From the NCBI RefSeq assembly GCF_001625655.1, contig NZ_AUYB01000095.1:1-64000 (forward strand): a stretch of DNA of 64,000 bases, in the 5' to 3' direction. Shown here piece by piece: positions 17,300 through 26,025 of this stretch (its first letter is position 1; the number at the start of each line of letters is the position of its first letter). The translations under genes and the position numbers were made by a program. The notes under the pieces were generated by a model. The model saw nothing but the letters and a program-made list of their open reading frames with translations. It was not told where the DNA came from and searched no databases. Origin of the DNA: Pseudoalteromonas luteoviolacea DSM 6061 (lineage in GTDB: Bacteria; Pseudomonadota; Gammaproteobacteria; Enterobacterales; Alteromonadaceae).

Positions 17300-18874
17300 C
17301 TAGTTTTTAGGCTCAGGGAAGGCTTTAAGGTTTAGGTTGTGAAAATCAAAACTAAAGTCAGTGATCTCTGGATTTACCCACTCCATAGTCGCACTTTCAA
17401 CATGGTTGCTATCATTCAATTTAAAATGAATGTAGGCATCGGCTTCCAATAGCTTTTCATCCCATTTAACGACAAAACTGTGACCATCGTGGTGCAGTAG
17501 TGAACCTTTTAACAGCCCGGTATGAGTAAAATCAATACGCATCTCACCTGCGATCTTTTCTACAATCACGTCACCATACCAAGGGCTACGCAAAGTGCCT
17601 GTATAATGCTCAAGTGACAAACTCTTTTTCTTATTGTCTGGCTTAGTAGGCCCAAGCGCACTGTACTTTTCAATACGACTTTCTTTATAGGCCTTAGCGC
17701 TATCCACAACCCAGTCTTGAGGCTCTAGCCCAAGTGCTTGTTCAAACACTTCATTCGCAATTGCTCTCAGAGCAGGATAAGCTTGCTGATTTGATAACAA
17801 TACTACCCCAACCCCTTTTTCTGGAATCATAGCAACTTGCGAACCCATCCCAAGGATGCCACCCATATGGCCCACTTTTTTATAGCCAAAGTAACTCTCT
17901 AACGACCAGCCTAAGCCATAGCCTTTAAAGTGCTGTCTAAATTTTTGCAATGCCTTTTCACTGGGCTGGCGCATAATATGAGGCAACCACATATTACCTT
18001 GTGATGTCGCATCAAATAACTGTTCACCACTTGGTGTTTTGCCGCCAGACATTTGTGTTTGCATCCACTTAGTCATGTCTGTGACGTTAGATGCAATAGA
18101 GCCTGCACTGCGAAAATCTTCTAAGTAATCACCAATAAATTCTTCTAGTTGACCTTGATACTCGATAGTTCCTGTAGCAAAGTTCGAATTCGTATGAGGG
18201 ATCCGAGAAAATGCCGCGTACGATCCTTCCATACCCACTTTTGAGAAAATATTTTGTTCAATAAAATCATGCCAACTCATACCACTTGCACGGGCCACAA
18301 CTTCGCCAGCCACAACAAACATCAAGTTGTTATAGTTATATCCATTGCGAAACTGCGATACAGGCTTTAAGTGTTTGAGACCTGCAAGTATGTCTTTTAT
18401 TGATTTATCAGTATCAGGCCAGATCATTAGGTCACCGGCCCCTAATGCAAGCCCACTGCGATGACTTAAAAGATCGCGAATTGTCACCTGCTTGGTCAAC
18501 GACTGGTCGTAAAGTTCAAACTCAGGTATATGCTTGATGACCTTGTCATCCCAACTTACCTTTCCTTGCTCAACCAGTATAGCCAAAGCGGCTGCAGTAA
18601 AGGCTTTGCTGTTAGAAGCAATACCAAATAAAGTATTCGCATCAACAGGATTGTCTTTTCCGTAAGTTTTTACCCCAAAGCCCTTAGCCATAACGACCTT
18701 TCCATCATTAACGATGCCGACTGCTAGTCCGGGAATTGCAAAGCTTTTCATTGCTTGGTGTACTGAGTTTTCAACTTCAGTAAGTTGAGCATCAGTGAGA
18801 GCGAATGCATTGCTGCTTATTAGTAGTGCAGAACCGATACACACTTTACGCCATAGAGTTTGCTTCATTTCCAT
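17300..18874 (-). CDS. Secreted serine hydrolase of the class C beta-lactamase family
   Basis: A 524-residue protein with a signal peptide (KVCIGSALLISSNAFA, cleavage near residue 26). The beta-lactamase/esterase domain carries the nucleophile motif S87-N-S-K90, a YNYNN segment matching the second catalytic Tyr motif, and a GHMGG in the place of the KTG/HTG triad. The C-terminal 130 residues form a separate beta-rich domain like DUF3471, common in this family. Members are mostly esterases or peptidases acting in the periplasm; antibiotic hydrolysis cannot be assumed. It may be co-transcribed with the upstream minus-strand genes 18884-20792. Confidence 0.9.
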   Translation of the reverse strand: MEMKQTLWRKVCIGSALLISSNAFALTDAQLTEVENSVHQAMKSFAIPGLAVGIVNDGKVVMAKGFGVKTYGKDNPVDANTLFGIASNSKAFTAAALAILVEQGKVSWDDKVIKHIPEFELYDQSLTKQVTIRDLLSHRSGLALGAGDLMIWPDTDKSIKDILAGLKHLKPVSQFRNGYNYNNLMFVVAGEVVARASGMSWHDFIEQNIFSKVGMEGSYAAFSRIPHTNSNFATGTIEYQGQLEEFIGDYLEDFRSAGSIASNVTDMTKWMQTQMSGGKTPSGEQLFDATSQGNMWLPHIMRQPSEKALQKFRQHFKGYGLGWSLESYFGYKKVGHMGGILGMGSQVAMIPEKGVGVVLLSNQQAYPALRAIANEVFEQALGLEPQDWVVDSAKAYKESRIEKYSALGPTKPDNKKKSLSLEHYTGTLRSPWYGDVIVEKIAGEMRIDFTHTGLLKGSLLHHDGHSFVVKWDEKLLEADAYIHFKLNDSNHVESATMEWVNPEITDFSFDFHNLNLKAFPEPKN

Positions 18875-18883
18875 ATTGCCTTG

Positions 18884-19381
18884 TTATTTATATATTTCTA
18901 GTTCTCGTTTCTCCCGACGGATATCAGGATCTTGCGTGCTTGTTTGATTTTTTATGTGGTTTATATAGTCACAGGGAAAGTTATGCTCCTTAGCACCATA
19001 CAGCACATGCTGCTTATACCAACTAAAAGGAGCTTCACCAGAGTGAAACGTATTAGCGATGTAACAATATGCAGTTATTTGCTGGCCACTTTGCAACTTC
19101 ACCAGCTTGGCAACCCGATCATAGCGCTCTCCTTCGATACAATCTAGTTGACTTAGCTCAGTCTCTGAAAGTTGATAAATCACCCCCAGCACTTTGCCAA
19201 AGTCGGATGCTTCTGGTTTTATATCGCACTTGGCAGATCCATCTTTGCTCAACATAGCAAAGGTTAAAACATGCCCGAATAACTCGGCAACACCAACATG
19301 CTGTGCTTGCGGTAGGCGAGAGAACAATCGTTTTGTTGATAAATTTGAGCCATACGCGAAGTAATATACAGGCTTACTCAC
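18884..19381 (-). CDS. Gamma-glutamylcyclotransferase family protein
   Basis: A 165-residue protein with the fold signature YYFAYGSNL (about 6-14) and a conserved acidic residue in DCIEGERYDR (about 79-88), which aligns with the catalytic Glu. Family members cyclise gamma-glutamyl groups to 5-oxoproline in glutathione turnover, or act on other gamma-glutamyl amines. It ends 9 bp from the serine hydrolase start and begins 9 bp after the LysE-type exporter, on the same strand, suggesting an operon of small-molecule handling genes. Confidence 0.85.
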   Translation of the reverse strand: MSKPVYYFAYGSNLSTKRLFSRLPQAQHVGVAELFGHVLTFAMLSKDGSAKCDIKPEASDFGKVLGVIYQLSETELSQLDCIEGERYDRVAKLVKLQSGQQITAYCYIANTFHSGEAPFSWYKQHVLYGAKEHNFPCDYINHIKNQTSTQDPDIRREKRELEIYK

Positions 19382-19390
19382 AGTGTCTCC

Positions 19391-20014
19391 CTATACTACA
19401 ACTCTCAATGCTAACAGTATCAAAATCACACCAATTCCACGGTCAAACCAATGCCCTGCTCGGTGGAAAAAACGCCTCACTGAATTCTTTGATAAAATCA
19501 CTGACAAAACAGAAAACCAGATCCAAGTAGCGAGCGCCATATACACACCATAAAAAATTTGTACTTGCTGTGGGGTTTCTGGATCTATCATGAGTGTAAA
19601 CAAAGATAAGAAAAATAGGGTTGCCTTTGGATTTAAAGCATTTACCAAAAAGCCACGTCTAAGCGCTTTAAAGTTTGACTCCTCCGGTGACTCTTCTTGA
19701 ATAGCTTGTTGCGCGTCTGTTTGCTTTGCAGAGCGTAGAGCCTGTATTCCCATATAAGCTAAGTAAGCACCAGCCAGATATTTGAAAGCATTGAATAGCT
19801 CAGGTGACTGCGATAACACCAACGCCACTCCCAACAGACAATAACTAACATGGACAAAAATACCCAGCCCAACTCCTGCACTCGTGTAGAGAGCGTTCTT
19901 TCTACCTTGCTGAACACTCTGTTTTAAAACTATAGCAAAGTCAGGACCTGGACTGGCTACTGCAAAAAAGTGTGCGAGCGCAATTATGATAAATTCGTCA
20001 AGATATTCAAGCAC
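19391..20014 (-). CDS. LysE/RhtB family amino acid exporter
   Basis: A 207-residue inner membrane protein with about six hydrophobic segments. The family signature AVASPGPDFAIVLKQSVQQG (about 17-36) is present, as are the NPKATLFFLSLF segment (about 128-139) and a hydrophobic C-terminus. Relatives export lysine, homoserine, threonine and other amino acids; substrate is unknown. The start overlaps the upstream gene by 8 bp, indicating translational coupling. Confidence 0.9.
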   Translation of the reverse strand: MLEYLDEFIIIALAHFFAVASPGPDFAIVLKQSVQQGRKNALYTSAGVGLGIFVHVSYCLLGVALVLSQSPELFNAFKYLAGAYLAYMGIQALRSAKQTDAQQAIQEESPEESNFKALRRGFLVNALNPKATLFFLSLFTLMIDPETPQQVQIFYGVYMALATWIWFSVLSVILSKNSVRRFFHRAGHWFDRGIGVILILLALRVVV

Positions 20015-20792
20015 GGCTACGATCCTCCAGAGCCAATAAAAGGGGATCGGGTGTTGATTGTAATATTTGTTTTAACTGCTTTTCTGCTTGCTTGTACATG
20101 CTTTTTAAGTGCGGCTTTAAATGCTTTCCACCTTGGCTTGTTGGTTTAAAATGACAAACTAGAGCATGTAAGAACACACTTTCTTGCTCACTTAAAGCCG
20201 CTTGACGATTTGCATATGGGTTGTAACACGAACCACATCCCCCCCTAAAATGATAAGCGGTGTTGCACAGCATGGTGCCAAACCCCATAAAAATAGCTAA
20301 AACATCCGCCGCCACGGCTAAATTTTGCTGGCCACCAGGAGGCAGCTTGCCGACCTGATGAATAAGCATTAGGGCCATACTCCCTGCCATGCTAGCTACA
20401 AGGTCTTGTGGTTGGTTAATTTGATTGGGGTTATAGGAAACCGACACAGGCTGTAATGGTGCCTGAACGAGCTCAATACTTTCCCCTCTAATACCATGGG
20501 CAAAACTAAAGTGAGGAAAAGTTTGTTGAAGTTGCATAAATTGCGGTGGAGTCAGTTGGATTGGCCACTTTGTGAGCCCCGCATACTCCTTAACACGTTG
20601 AAACACTGAACCTGCCATTTCTTCAACGCTGCTTACTCGATCGGGAAAGAATTGCTCTGTAGGCTGAACAATTTGGGTATGCTGTAAAAAATACTCACTG
20701 TCAAAATGCTCTACAGCCCATAAAAATAACTCCATTATAGATTGAGACTCTGCGTCTTCTAATAATGGCTTTGACTTAAAAATAGATAACAT
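20007..20792 (-). CDS. Hypothetical protein with a Gly/Cys-rich motif
   Basis: A 261-residue protein that I do not recognise. It is probably cytoplasmic: MLSIFKSKPLLEDAESQSIM starts it, and there is one moderately hydrophobic stretch (LAVAADVLAIFMGFGTML, about 165-182) that could be a buried helix. The most conserved-looking segment is HFRGGCGSCYNPYANRQAAL (about 189-208), with a CGSC pair. An in-frame GTG at 20828 lacks a spaced ribosome site, whereas GGA seven bases before ATG 20792 supports the chosen start. It overlaps the LysE gene by 8 bp and probably forms an operon with it. Confidence 0.65.
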   Translation of the reverse strand: MLSIFKSKPLLEDAESQSIMELFLWAVEHFDSEYFLQHTQIVQPTEQFFPDRVSSVEEMAGSVFQRVKEYAGLTKWPIQLTPPQFMQLQQTFPHFSFAHGIRGESIELVQAPLQPVSVSYNPNQINQPQDLVASMAGSMALMLIHQVGKLPPGGQQNLAVAADVLAIFMGFGTMLCNTAYHFRGGCGSCYNPYANRQAALSEQESVFLHALVCHFKPTSQGGKHLKPHLKSMYKQAEKQLKQILQSTPDPLLLALEDRSRA

Positions 20793-21000
20793 ATTCAATC
20801 CAACAAGACTATCAAGATATACAACCACACCTTACCAAGGTGGCTTCATTTGAAGCAAGCTGCTCGACTGATAAAATGAATTTAACTCAGTGTAACATTA
20901 TTTGACCATTAATCATCGATTTACCTACTTACTCCTGAGTTGGCTTTCTACCTCAACCGATTTATCATAGTGCTCTGTAAAATTAATTGTCATATTTACA

Positions 21001-21330
21001 ATGCCACACATCATCATAGAGCACTCTCCAACACTACAAATAGACGCGTCTGAATTACTCTCATCAGTACATCAAAGTGTCATCGATTCAACGTTATTTG
21101 ACATAACGACAATTAAAACCAGACTTATAGAGTATCAAGCCTGCTTATTGGGCGATGGCAAAAAAGACTTTGTACACGTACAAATACACTTACTTGAGGG
21201 GCGAACCCAAGCTCAAAAGCAAATTCTAAGCGAGCTTGTACTTGCGAGGCTACAACACGTTTTGTCAGATAGTGTCAGTTTGAGCGTTCATCCTTACGAC
21301 TTAGACCCAACTATTTATCGAAAAAATTAA
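21001..21330 (+). CDS. 5-carboxymethyl-2-hydroxymuconate delta-isomerase family protein
   Basis: A 109-residue tautomerase-superfamily protein. It begins MPHIIIEHSPTL, with the N-terminal Pro2 that is the catalytic base in this superfamily, and the length is close to HpcD/HpaF-type isomerases of homoprotocatechuate breakdown. No other gene of that pathway lies nearby, so the true substrate is uncertain. It precedes rsuA by 48 bp on the same strand. Confidence 0.8.
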   Translation: MPHIIIEHSPTLQIDASELLSSVHQSVIDSTLFDITTIKTRLIEYQACLLGDGKKDFVHVQIHLLEGRTQAQKQILSELVLARLQHVLSDSVSLSVHPYDLDPTIYRKN

Positions 21331-21378
21331 ATAATTTATAACCAATACTTTTTTACAATATATTACCCGAGAACTACC

Positions 21379-22089
21379 ATGAAATTCCCATGCCGTTTAG
21401 ACAAGTTTGTGAGCAATGTTGGCGAACTTCCACGCACCAAAGTAAAGTCGTTAATTAAAAAGGGCAATGTCGCCGTAAACGGCCTTATTTGTAAAAAGAA
21501 CGAACAACAAATAACGGCTAGTGACGACATAACCCTTAATGATAAACCATTGAAGTACCTAGGTAAAAGATACTTCATGCTCAATAAACCTCAAGGCTAT
21601 GTATGTGCAAATCACGATGAATTACACCCCACTGTATTTGACCTACTAGATGAGCCCAACTTAAAAGATTTTCATATTGCAGGTCGATTAGATATCGATA
21701 CAACTGGCCTAGTCCTCATAACCAATGATGGTGATTGGTCACACCAAATCACATCCCCAAAGAAACAAAAATTCAAAACATACCTTGTTGAAACGAAAGA
21801 AATAATCACAGAGGAAGCGCTGTTTGATTTACGTCAGGGAGTCGCTTTACACAATGAAAAACAACTCACTCGCCCCGCTCAAGCTGAAGCGCTAGGCAAA
21901 TATGCCTTGAGGCTATCTATTTGCGAAGGAAAATACCACCAAGTTAAGCGAATGCTTGCCGCCGTTGAAAACCATGTGGTTGAATTGCATAGAGAAAATA
22001 TAGGAGGTATTGAGTTAGATAACGACTTGGAGGCAGGGCAATACCGCCCACTGACGGAACATGAGATACGCATAATCAATGCAATTTAA
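21379..22089 (+). CDS. rsuA: 16S rRNA pseudouridine(516) synthase RsuA
   Basis: A 236-residue pseudouridine synthase. An S4 RNA-binding domain (CRLDKFVSNVGELPRTKVKS, about 5-24, to about 55) is followed by the catalytic domain with YFMLNKPQGYVCA (about 65-77) and the catalytic Asp in AGRLDIDTTGLVLITNDGD (about 101-119). The C-terminal EGKYHQVKRMLAAV (about 183-196) is the RsuA/RluB/E/F signature. RsuA modifies U516 of 16S rRNA; assignment over RluE/RluF rests on the N-terminal S4 domain and length (E. coli 231). Confidence 0.88.
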   Translation: MKFPCRLDKFVSNVGELPRTKVKSLIKKGNVAVNGLICKKNEQQITASDDITLNDKPLKYLGKRYFMLNKPQGYVCANHDELHPTVFDLLDEPNLKDFHIAGRLDIDTTGLVLITNDGDWSHQITSPKKQKFKTYLVETKEIITEEALFDLRQGVALHNEKQLTRPAQAEALGKYALRLSICEGKYHQVKRMLAAVENHVVELHRENIGGIELDNDLEAGQYRPLTEHEIRIINAI

Positions 22090-22237
22090 TAGGGAAAAAA
22101 GTCGTCATATGAGGAAAAATCATCTAATTTTTATTCATATAGAGTAATCGGCTACTTACATACTCTGCTTAAACATGATAAATCATAAAAGTGGAGTTCC
22201 ATAAACTATTAACTCGATCTCTGTTAAGGTGCATATT

Positions 22238-23869
22238 GTGTTTTCTACCCTGACTTTAAGACTAAAAATCATCCTATTTGCTGCTGCCATCTTTATCGCA
22301 CTTATCTTGGTTGCAGTGCTAGGACTACAGTCACTGCGCCACGCCAGTGAAACGGATAATATTGCCCGTATCAACCAATTAATGAAGAGTACGGTTAATA
22401 TTGTTGAGCAATTTGAGCAGTTTGTACGATCTGGAGAACTGACAGAGCAAGAAGCCAAACGACTTGCAGCAAAGATATTGCAAGAAAATAAATACCACGA
22501 TTCGGAGTATGTCTATGTAGTAGATGACAAATTGGATTTTGTTGCAGCTCCTCATGATCCTCAGCTACATGGAACTAGTTTCAATGATTTTAAGGATGCC
22601 AGTGGCAACAGTATTGGCCGTTTAGTAGAGAGGCTAGTGGGTAACAAAACTAATCGCATTATTACCTATCATTGGAATTCTGAACGTAATGGCGAAGTCG
22701 TTGATTTAACATCCGTTGTGCAAAAAACGTCGTTGTTTGGATGGTACGTTGGTACCGGGATTAGTTACAAAGAAGTGGATGCTCGATATTGGGAAACAGC
22801 AAGTTGGCTTTTATCATTATCACTTATCATCGCGATTGCGTTAACTTTCGCCATTGCTAGGTATGGCTTATCACTCTCAAATAAACTGGGTGCGGAGCTC
22901 AATGACGTACTCGATATCGTAAGACAGGTATCCCAAGGCAATTTAACATCACAAATAGATACATCATCAGCTAAAGATTACAGCATCATGGCTGCAATGC
23001 GTTATATGCAAGACGGATTGAAAGGTGTGGTAAGCGGCTTGATGACCGTAAGTGATACGCTCAAGGAGCAAAGCTACGATGGCGAAGCGCGTTCTACTGA
23101 ACTAGAAAACTTAACCTTAAGCCTCAGCGAAGAAACTCAGATGGTCGCTTCTGCAATCACTGAGCTAACCGCGTCAGCGCAAACCGTTGTTGAGCACGCT
23201 GAACAGGCTGCCTTCTCTGTTCAAGAAGCAGAGAATCAAGGCCAAAATGCTGACCGTTTGACCAGCGATGCATCTGAAGCAATCGCTTTGCTTGAACAAC
23301 AAATTGACAGTGCAGGTAGCAATATTCAAGCTCTCGATGAAGAAGTAAACAATATTGCAAATGTACTGAGTGTTATTCAAAGTATTGCTGAGCAAACAAA
23401 TTTATTAGCACTGAATGCCGCAATTGAAGCAGCACGTGCGGGAGAGCAAGGGCGAGGTTTTGCTGTCGTCGCAGATGAAGTACGTCAGCTAGCACAGCGT
23501 ACTCAATCTAGTACCGAAGAAATTCATACTATGATTGGCAATTTGCAGTCTGCCACGCAGGAGGCCAAATCATCTGTTTCTTTAAGTATCTCGACCAGTG
23601 AAAAGACAGTAACAATGTCAAACGAGGCAAGTGAAGCACTAAGAAGTGTGGCAAGTTCTTTGAGCGCAATTTCTCAAATGAGTGACCAAATAGCCTTAGC
23701 TGCGAAAGAGCAATTAGCAGCAGGGGAAGATACAGCGCAAAGAGTGGTGACGATTTCAGACACGGCTTCTCAAACCGCAAATGTGTCTCAACAGGCTCAC
23801 TCTGCCACAGACAGTATTAAAGGGTTAGCAACACAGCTTGAAACTGAAATGGCAAAATTTAAGCTTTAA
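22238..23869 (+). CDS. Methyl-accepting chemotaxis protein with a single Cache domain
   Basis: A 543-residue chemoreceptor. Transmembrane helix 1 ([20 protein letters not shown], about 11-30), a periplasmic sCache_2-type domain (about 40-185) with [20 protein letters not shown] and [14 protein letters not shown], helix 2 ([18 protein letters not shown], about 190-208), a HAMP-like linker, and a cytoplasmic signalling hairpin with [20 protein letters not shown] (about 388-407). Such sCache receptors often sense organic acids, but the ligand is unknown. An AAGG at 22226-22229 sits eight bases before the GTG at 22238, so I prefer that start to the GTG at 22229 which overlaps it. A terminator follows. 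Confidence 0.93.
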   Translation: MFSTLTLRLKIILFAAAIFIALILVAVLGLQSLRHASETDNIARINQLMKSTVNIVEQFEQFVRSGELTEQEAKRLAAKILQENKYHDSEYVYVVDDKLDFVAAPHDPQLHGTSFNDFKDASGNSIGRLVERLVGNKTNRIITYHWNSERNGEVVDLTSVVQKTSLFGWYVGTGISYKEVDARYWETASWLLSLSLIIAIALTFAIARYGLSLSNKLGAELNDVLDIVRQVSQGNLTSQIDTSSAKDYSIMAAMRYMQDGLKGVVSGLMTVSDTLKEQSYDGEARSTELENLTLSLSEETQMVASAITELTASAQTVVEHAEQAAFSVQEAENQGQNADRLTSDASEAIALLEQQIDSAGSNIQALDEEVNNIANVLSVIQSIAEQTNLLALNAAIEAARAGEQGRGFAVVADEVRQLAQRTQSSTEEIHTMIGNLQSATQEAKSSVSLSISTSEKTVTMSNEASEALRSVASSLSAISQMSDQIALAAKEQLAAGEDTAQRVVTISDTASQTANVSQQAHSATDSIKGLATQLETEMAKFKL

Positions 23870-23900
23870 TATCATTACATTACCAAACAATGAGTTACGC

Positions 23901-23933
23901 AAAAAAGTAGGGATCAAGCGCCCCTGCTTTTTT
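23901..23933 (+). terminator. Terminator of the chemoreceptor gene
   Basis: AAAAAAGTAGGG (23901-23912) pairs with CCCTGCTTTTTT (23922-23933), with one wobble and a 9-base loop. It ends in a T run. The remaining sequence up to 24217 is AT-rich and shows no other gene I can support. Confidence 0.9.
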
Positions 23934-24217
23934 GGGTAGTTTTTTTCACAAATTGGCCTGAATTTAGCATCTTATTTTTTTGTAAAAAAATGTTTAACTC
24001 CAAATTATTTGGTGTTAAATTCATTGAGTCGCCCACATTAATACAGACTTTAAGTACTATTCCTTAAACAGGTTTTGGTTCTTTTTGATTAGTGTTAGGT
24101 GGCACCTCTTCTCTGGTAAAGCAGTAAGGCTTTGCGTTGTGCCTATTGCCATTGGAAACTAAAGAGTGTCGTACATTCGTTAGCTGACTAGACAACAATG
24201 AAATAAGGATAATCACT

Positions 24218-24355
24218 ATGAAGATGATTGCTAAGAAACAATGCCGTTTAATCGTAGGCGGTTCAGGTTTATTAGGTCCAGCAGACCCTTTTTCAAATAA
24301 CTGTGACCCAAAGAAAAATAAACACACACAAAGCAAGCCCATTGTTAAACCATAA
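24218..24355 (+). CDS. Small peptide with a double-glycine-type leader
   Basis: A 45-codon gene: ATG at 24218, TAA at 24353-24355, with a strong AAGGA (24205-24209) eight bases upstream. The peptide starts MKMIAKKQCRLIVGG and continues with a Gly/Pro-rich then Lys-rich stretch. Relative to the Gly14-Gly15 pair, hydrophobic residues Ile4 (-12) and Ile12 (-4) and a Gln at -8 fit the consensus of double-glycine leaders cut by C39 peptidase transporters; Cys9 sits at -7, where Leu or Met is usual. The mature part would be 30 residues with one Cys. No transporter or modifying enzyme is present nearby. The next gene, 43 bp downstream, is a six-helix membrane protein. An antisense reading frame overlaps it but lacks a ribosome site. 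Confidence 0.55.
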   Translation: MKMIAKKQCRLIVGGSGLLGPADPFSNNCDPKKNKHTQSKPIVKP

Positions 24356-24397
24356 CAATGTCACCCCTTAAGTTTATTTTTCAGTAAAGAACTATTT

Positions 24398-25018
24398 ATG
24401 GCAAAACAATTTGCATTCAAAGATTTACTACTACCTTATGTTGTAATGGTAGTAGTGATCTTTATCATTCAAGACGCGACTTATTTCTTTTTTCTCGCGT
24501 ACATATCAATTGTCTCTCTCGTTTTCTTAATTGGCCACAGATTAAGAGACGTCAATATTTGTTCTATCGCTTTTTTAGCTATGATGCCCGTATTGTTCGA
24601 AAATATTATTTTCACCACAGGCCTGATAAGCCTTGTGTCTGAACCTGGTGATCGCCTTATTCAAAATAGTTTGATTTATGGTATTCACCTAGTTAAAGAG
24701 TTAATGATATTGGTACCGCTTACATACCGGGTGGAAATATCCAAAAAGCTATTCCCTAAACATAAAATTAAGTACACATTCGCAGATAGCATCTTACCTT
24801 GGCTGTGCCTTATTAGTGCAGCAATGAGTTTCTTCGCTCTGGTAGAAAACTATATGCGCAATGGTAAAGGCTACGACATTACGTTTTTTTACTATGCCTT
24901 TGACGTTACCGGTTACTTAAATTACTCCATGTTTTGCGGTGTTTTAGTTGTACTAACGTTTCTCAGCTATAAAGAGGCGTACGACTTTAAAGTCCCATCC
25001 ATTAAACGAACAAAATAG
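24398..25018 (+). CDS. Hypothetical multi-pass membrane protein
   Basis: A 206-residue protein with about six predicted membrane helices (about residues 10-28, 29-47, 52-75, 86-108, 126-148 and 164-190) and short basic loops. I recognise no family; it has no HExxE-type or other catalytic motif. It lies 43 bp after the double-glycine-type peptide gene on the same strand, with no terminator visible between, so the two may be expressed together; an immunity or export-partner role is speculation. Its ribosome site is weak (TAAAGAA). The stop is 1 bp from the convergent solute-binding protein stop. Confidence 0.7.
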   Translation: MAKQFAFKDLLLPYVVMVVVIFIIQDATYFFFLAYISIVSLVFLIGHRLRDVNICSIAFLAMMPVLFENIIFTTGLISLVSEPGDRLIQNSLIYGIHLVKELMILVPLTYRVEISKKLFPKHKIKYTFADSILPWLCLISAAMSFFALVENYMRNGKGYDITFFYYAFDVTGYLNYSMFCGVLVVLTFLSYKEAYDFKVPSIKRTK

Positions 25019-25019
25019 A

Positions 25020-25811
25020 CTAATAAAAAGGATTAGTTAAAGGCAGCATATGACTACTGGACAGCATATCGATATCAAAATACCGTACAAGTAAGTCATG
25101 GTACGCGCCACTTTCCCTCATCTTTTTGAGACCTTGGGCTAACTTAGTTGCTAGCTCAGGGTTCTCTTTGTTTACAAAAAAATAAAACCTAGCGGGGTAA
25201 GATAAGTAATAGTCTGGCACTATCATTAACGCTGGATTATTCTGACTCGCCAATTCAGACTGTGCTTCCACAATCGAGCGTGGAAAGTAATCAGCTTTCT
25301 TTGCCAATACCATATCGAACATAGCTTGATAGTTTGCTATCGGTTTTACTTCTAGTCCATTGCTTGCAAGGATCTTAGTATCAGGCCAGTCATGTCCTTG
25401 TACTGCTGTATAACGGCTTAATTGGGCTAGCTCTGTAATCGATTTAAATTGCTCATAATGCGCTTTGTGAATGACCAGTACCCGCTTGCCAATCAGCCCA
25501 TCAAATAATGGAAACTTAACCGCGATGGCTAGCTTTTCTCTCGCCGGACTGGTCATACTCCAATGTAAATCAACACGCCCTTTACTTAACGCCATTAGCG
25601 TTCTTTGCTGGTGGGGATGCACTTTCACATGTTCTATATTAACGTCATACTCAGCAGCTATTAACGCTTGCTGCAGCAACTCATAGAGAAACAAATCACG
25701 GTCATAGAGCGGCCTTTGTTCTTTTGCCACATAAATGGTTGGCTTGCTCTGCGAAGCAAACGTACAGGAAGTTACGACGATTAAACAGACATACATTAAT
25801 ATCTTCATCAT
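25020..25811 (-). CDS. Periplasmic solute-binding protein, family 3 type
   Basis: A 263-residue secreted protein, MMKILMYVCLIVVTSCTFAS being the signal peptide, followed by a type II periplasmic-binding fold (TIYVAKEQRPLYDRDLFLYE, about 26-45; GRVDLHWSMTSPAREKLAIA, about 84-103). The start is placed at 25811, because GGGAG lies eight bases upstream and this gives a proper signal peptide; an in-frame ATG at 25919 would add 36 basic, atypical residues. No ABC permease or ATPase is adjacent, so it may be an orphan sensor-type binding protein, as is common next to c-di-GMP genes in this group; that link is inference. Confidence 0.8.
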   Translation of the reverse strand: MMKILMYVCLIVVTSCTFASQSKPTIYVAKEQRPLYDRDLFLYELLQQALIAAEYDVNIEHVKVHPHQQRTLMALSKGRVDLHWSMTSPAREKLAIAVKFPLFDGLIGKRVLVIHKAHYEQFKSITELAQLSRYTAVQGHDWPDTKILASNGLEVKPIANYQAMFDMVLAKKADYFPRSIVEAQSELASQNNPALMIVPDYYLSYPARFYFFVNKENPELATKLAQGLKKMRESGAYHDLLVRYFDIDMLSSSHMLPLTNPFY

Positions 25812-25864
25812 GATAGCGACTCCCTTTAGGTCCTTCTGGACATGGTGATTGCATTGGTATTTAT

Positions 25865-25916
25865 AAATATATATAACCTGACGAAGAATTTCTCTTCGCC
25901 TTAAGTATATATATTT
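25865..25916. repeat. Long two-part dyad upstream of the solute-binding protein gene
   Basis: AAATATATATA (25865-25875) and TATATATATTT (25906-25916) are perfect 11-bp inverted arms surrounding a second inverted pair CGAAGA (25882-25887) and TCTTCG (25893-25898), with almost the same centre of symmetry. It lies 54-105 bp upstream of the gene starting at 25811. It could be an operator, an extruding cruciform or a leader RNA structure. Confidence 0.55.
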
Positions 25917-26025
25917 CATATTTTATATTCACAAAGCAATAAGGTTTCGTTGGATCACGATAAAATTACTCCATGAGGTTAAATTCCCCCATGGAGTAGA
26001 TAGACTGAATACAATGTCAAAAACT

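Noticed and set aside
24064..24342. Antisense 92-codon frame with a hydrophobic stretch opposite the double-glycine peptide
   Set aside because: It has no ribosome site at its start, while the plus-strand micro-gene has an ideal one; the hydrophobic stretch can arise from the opposite strand's codons.
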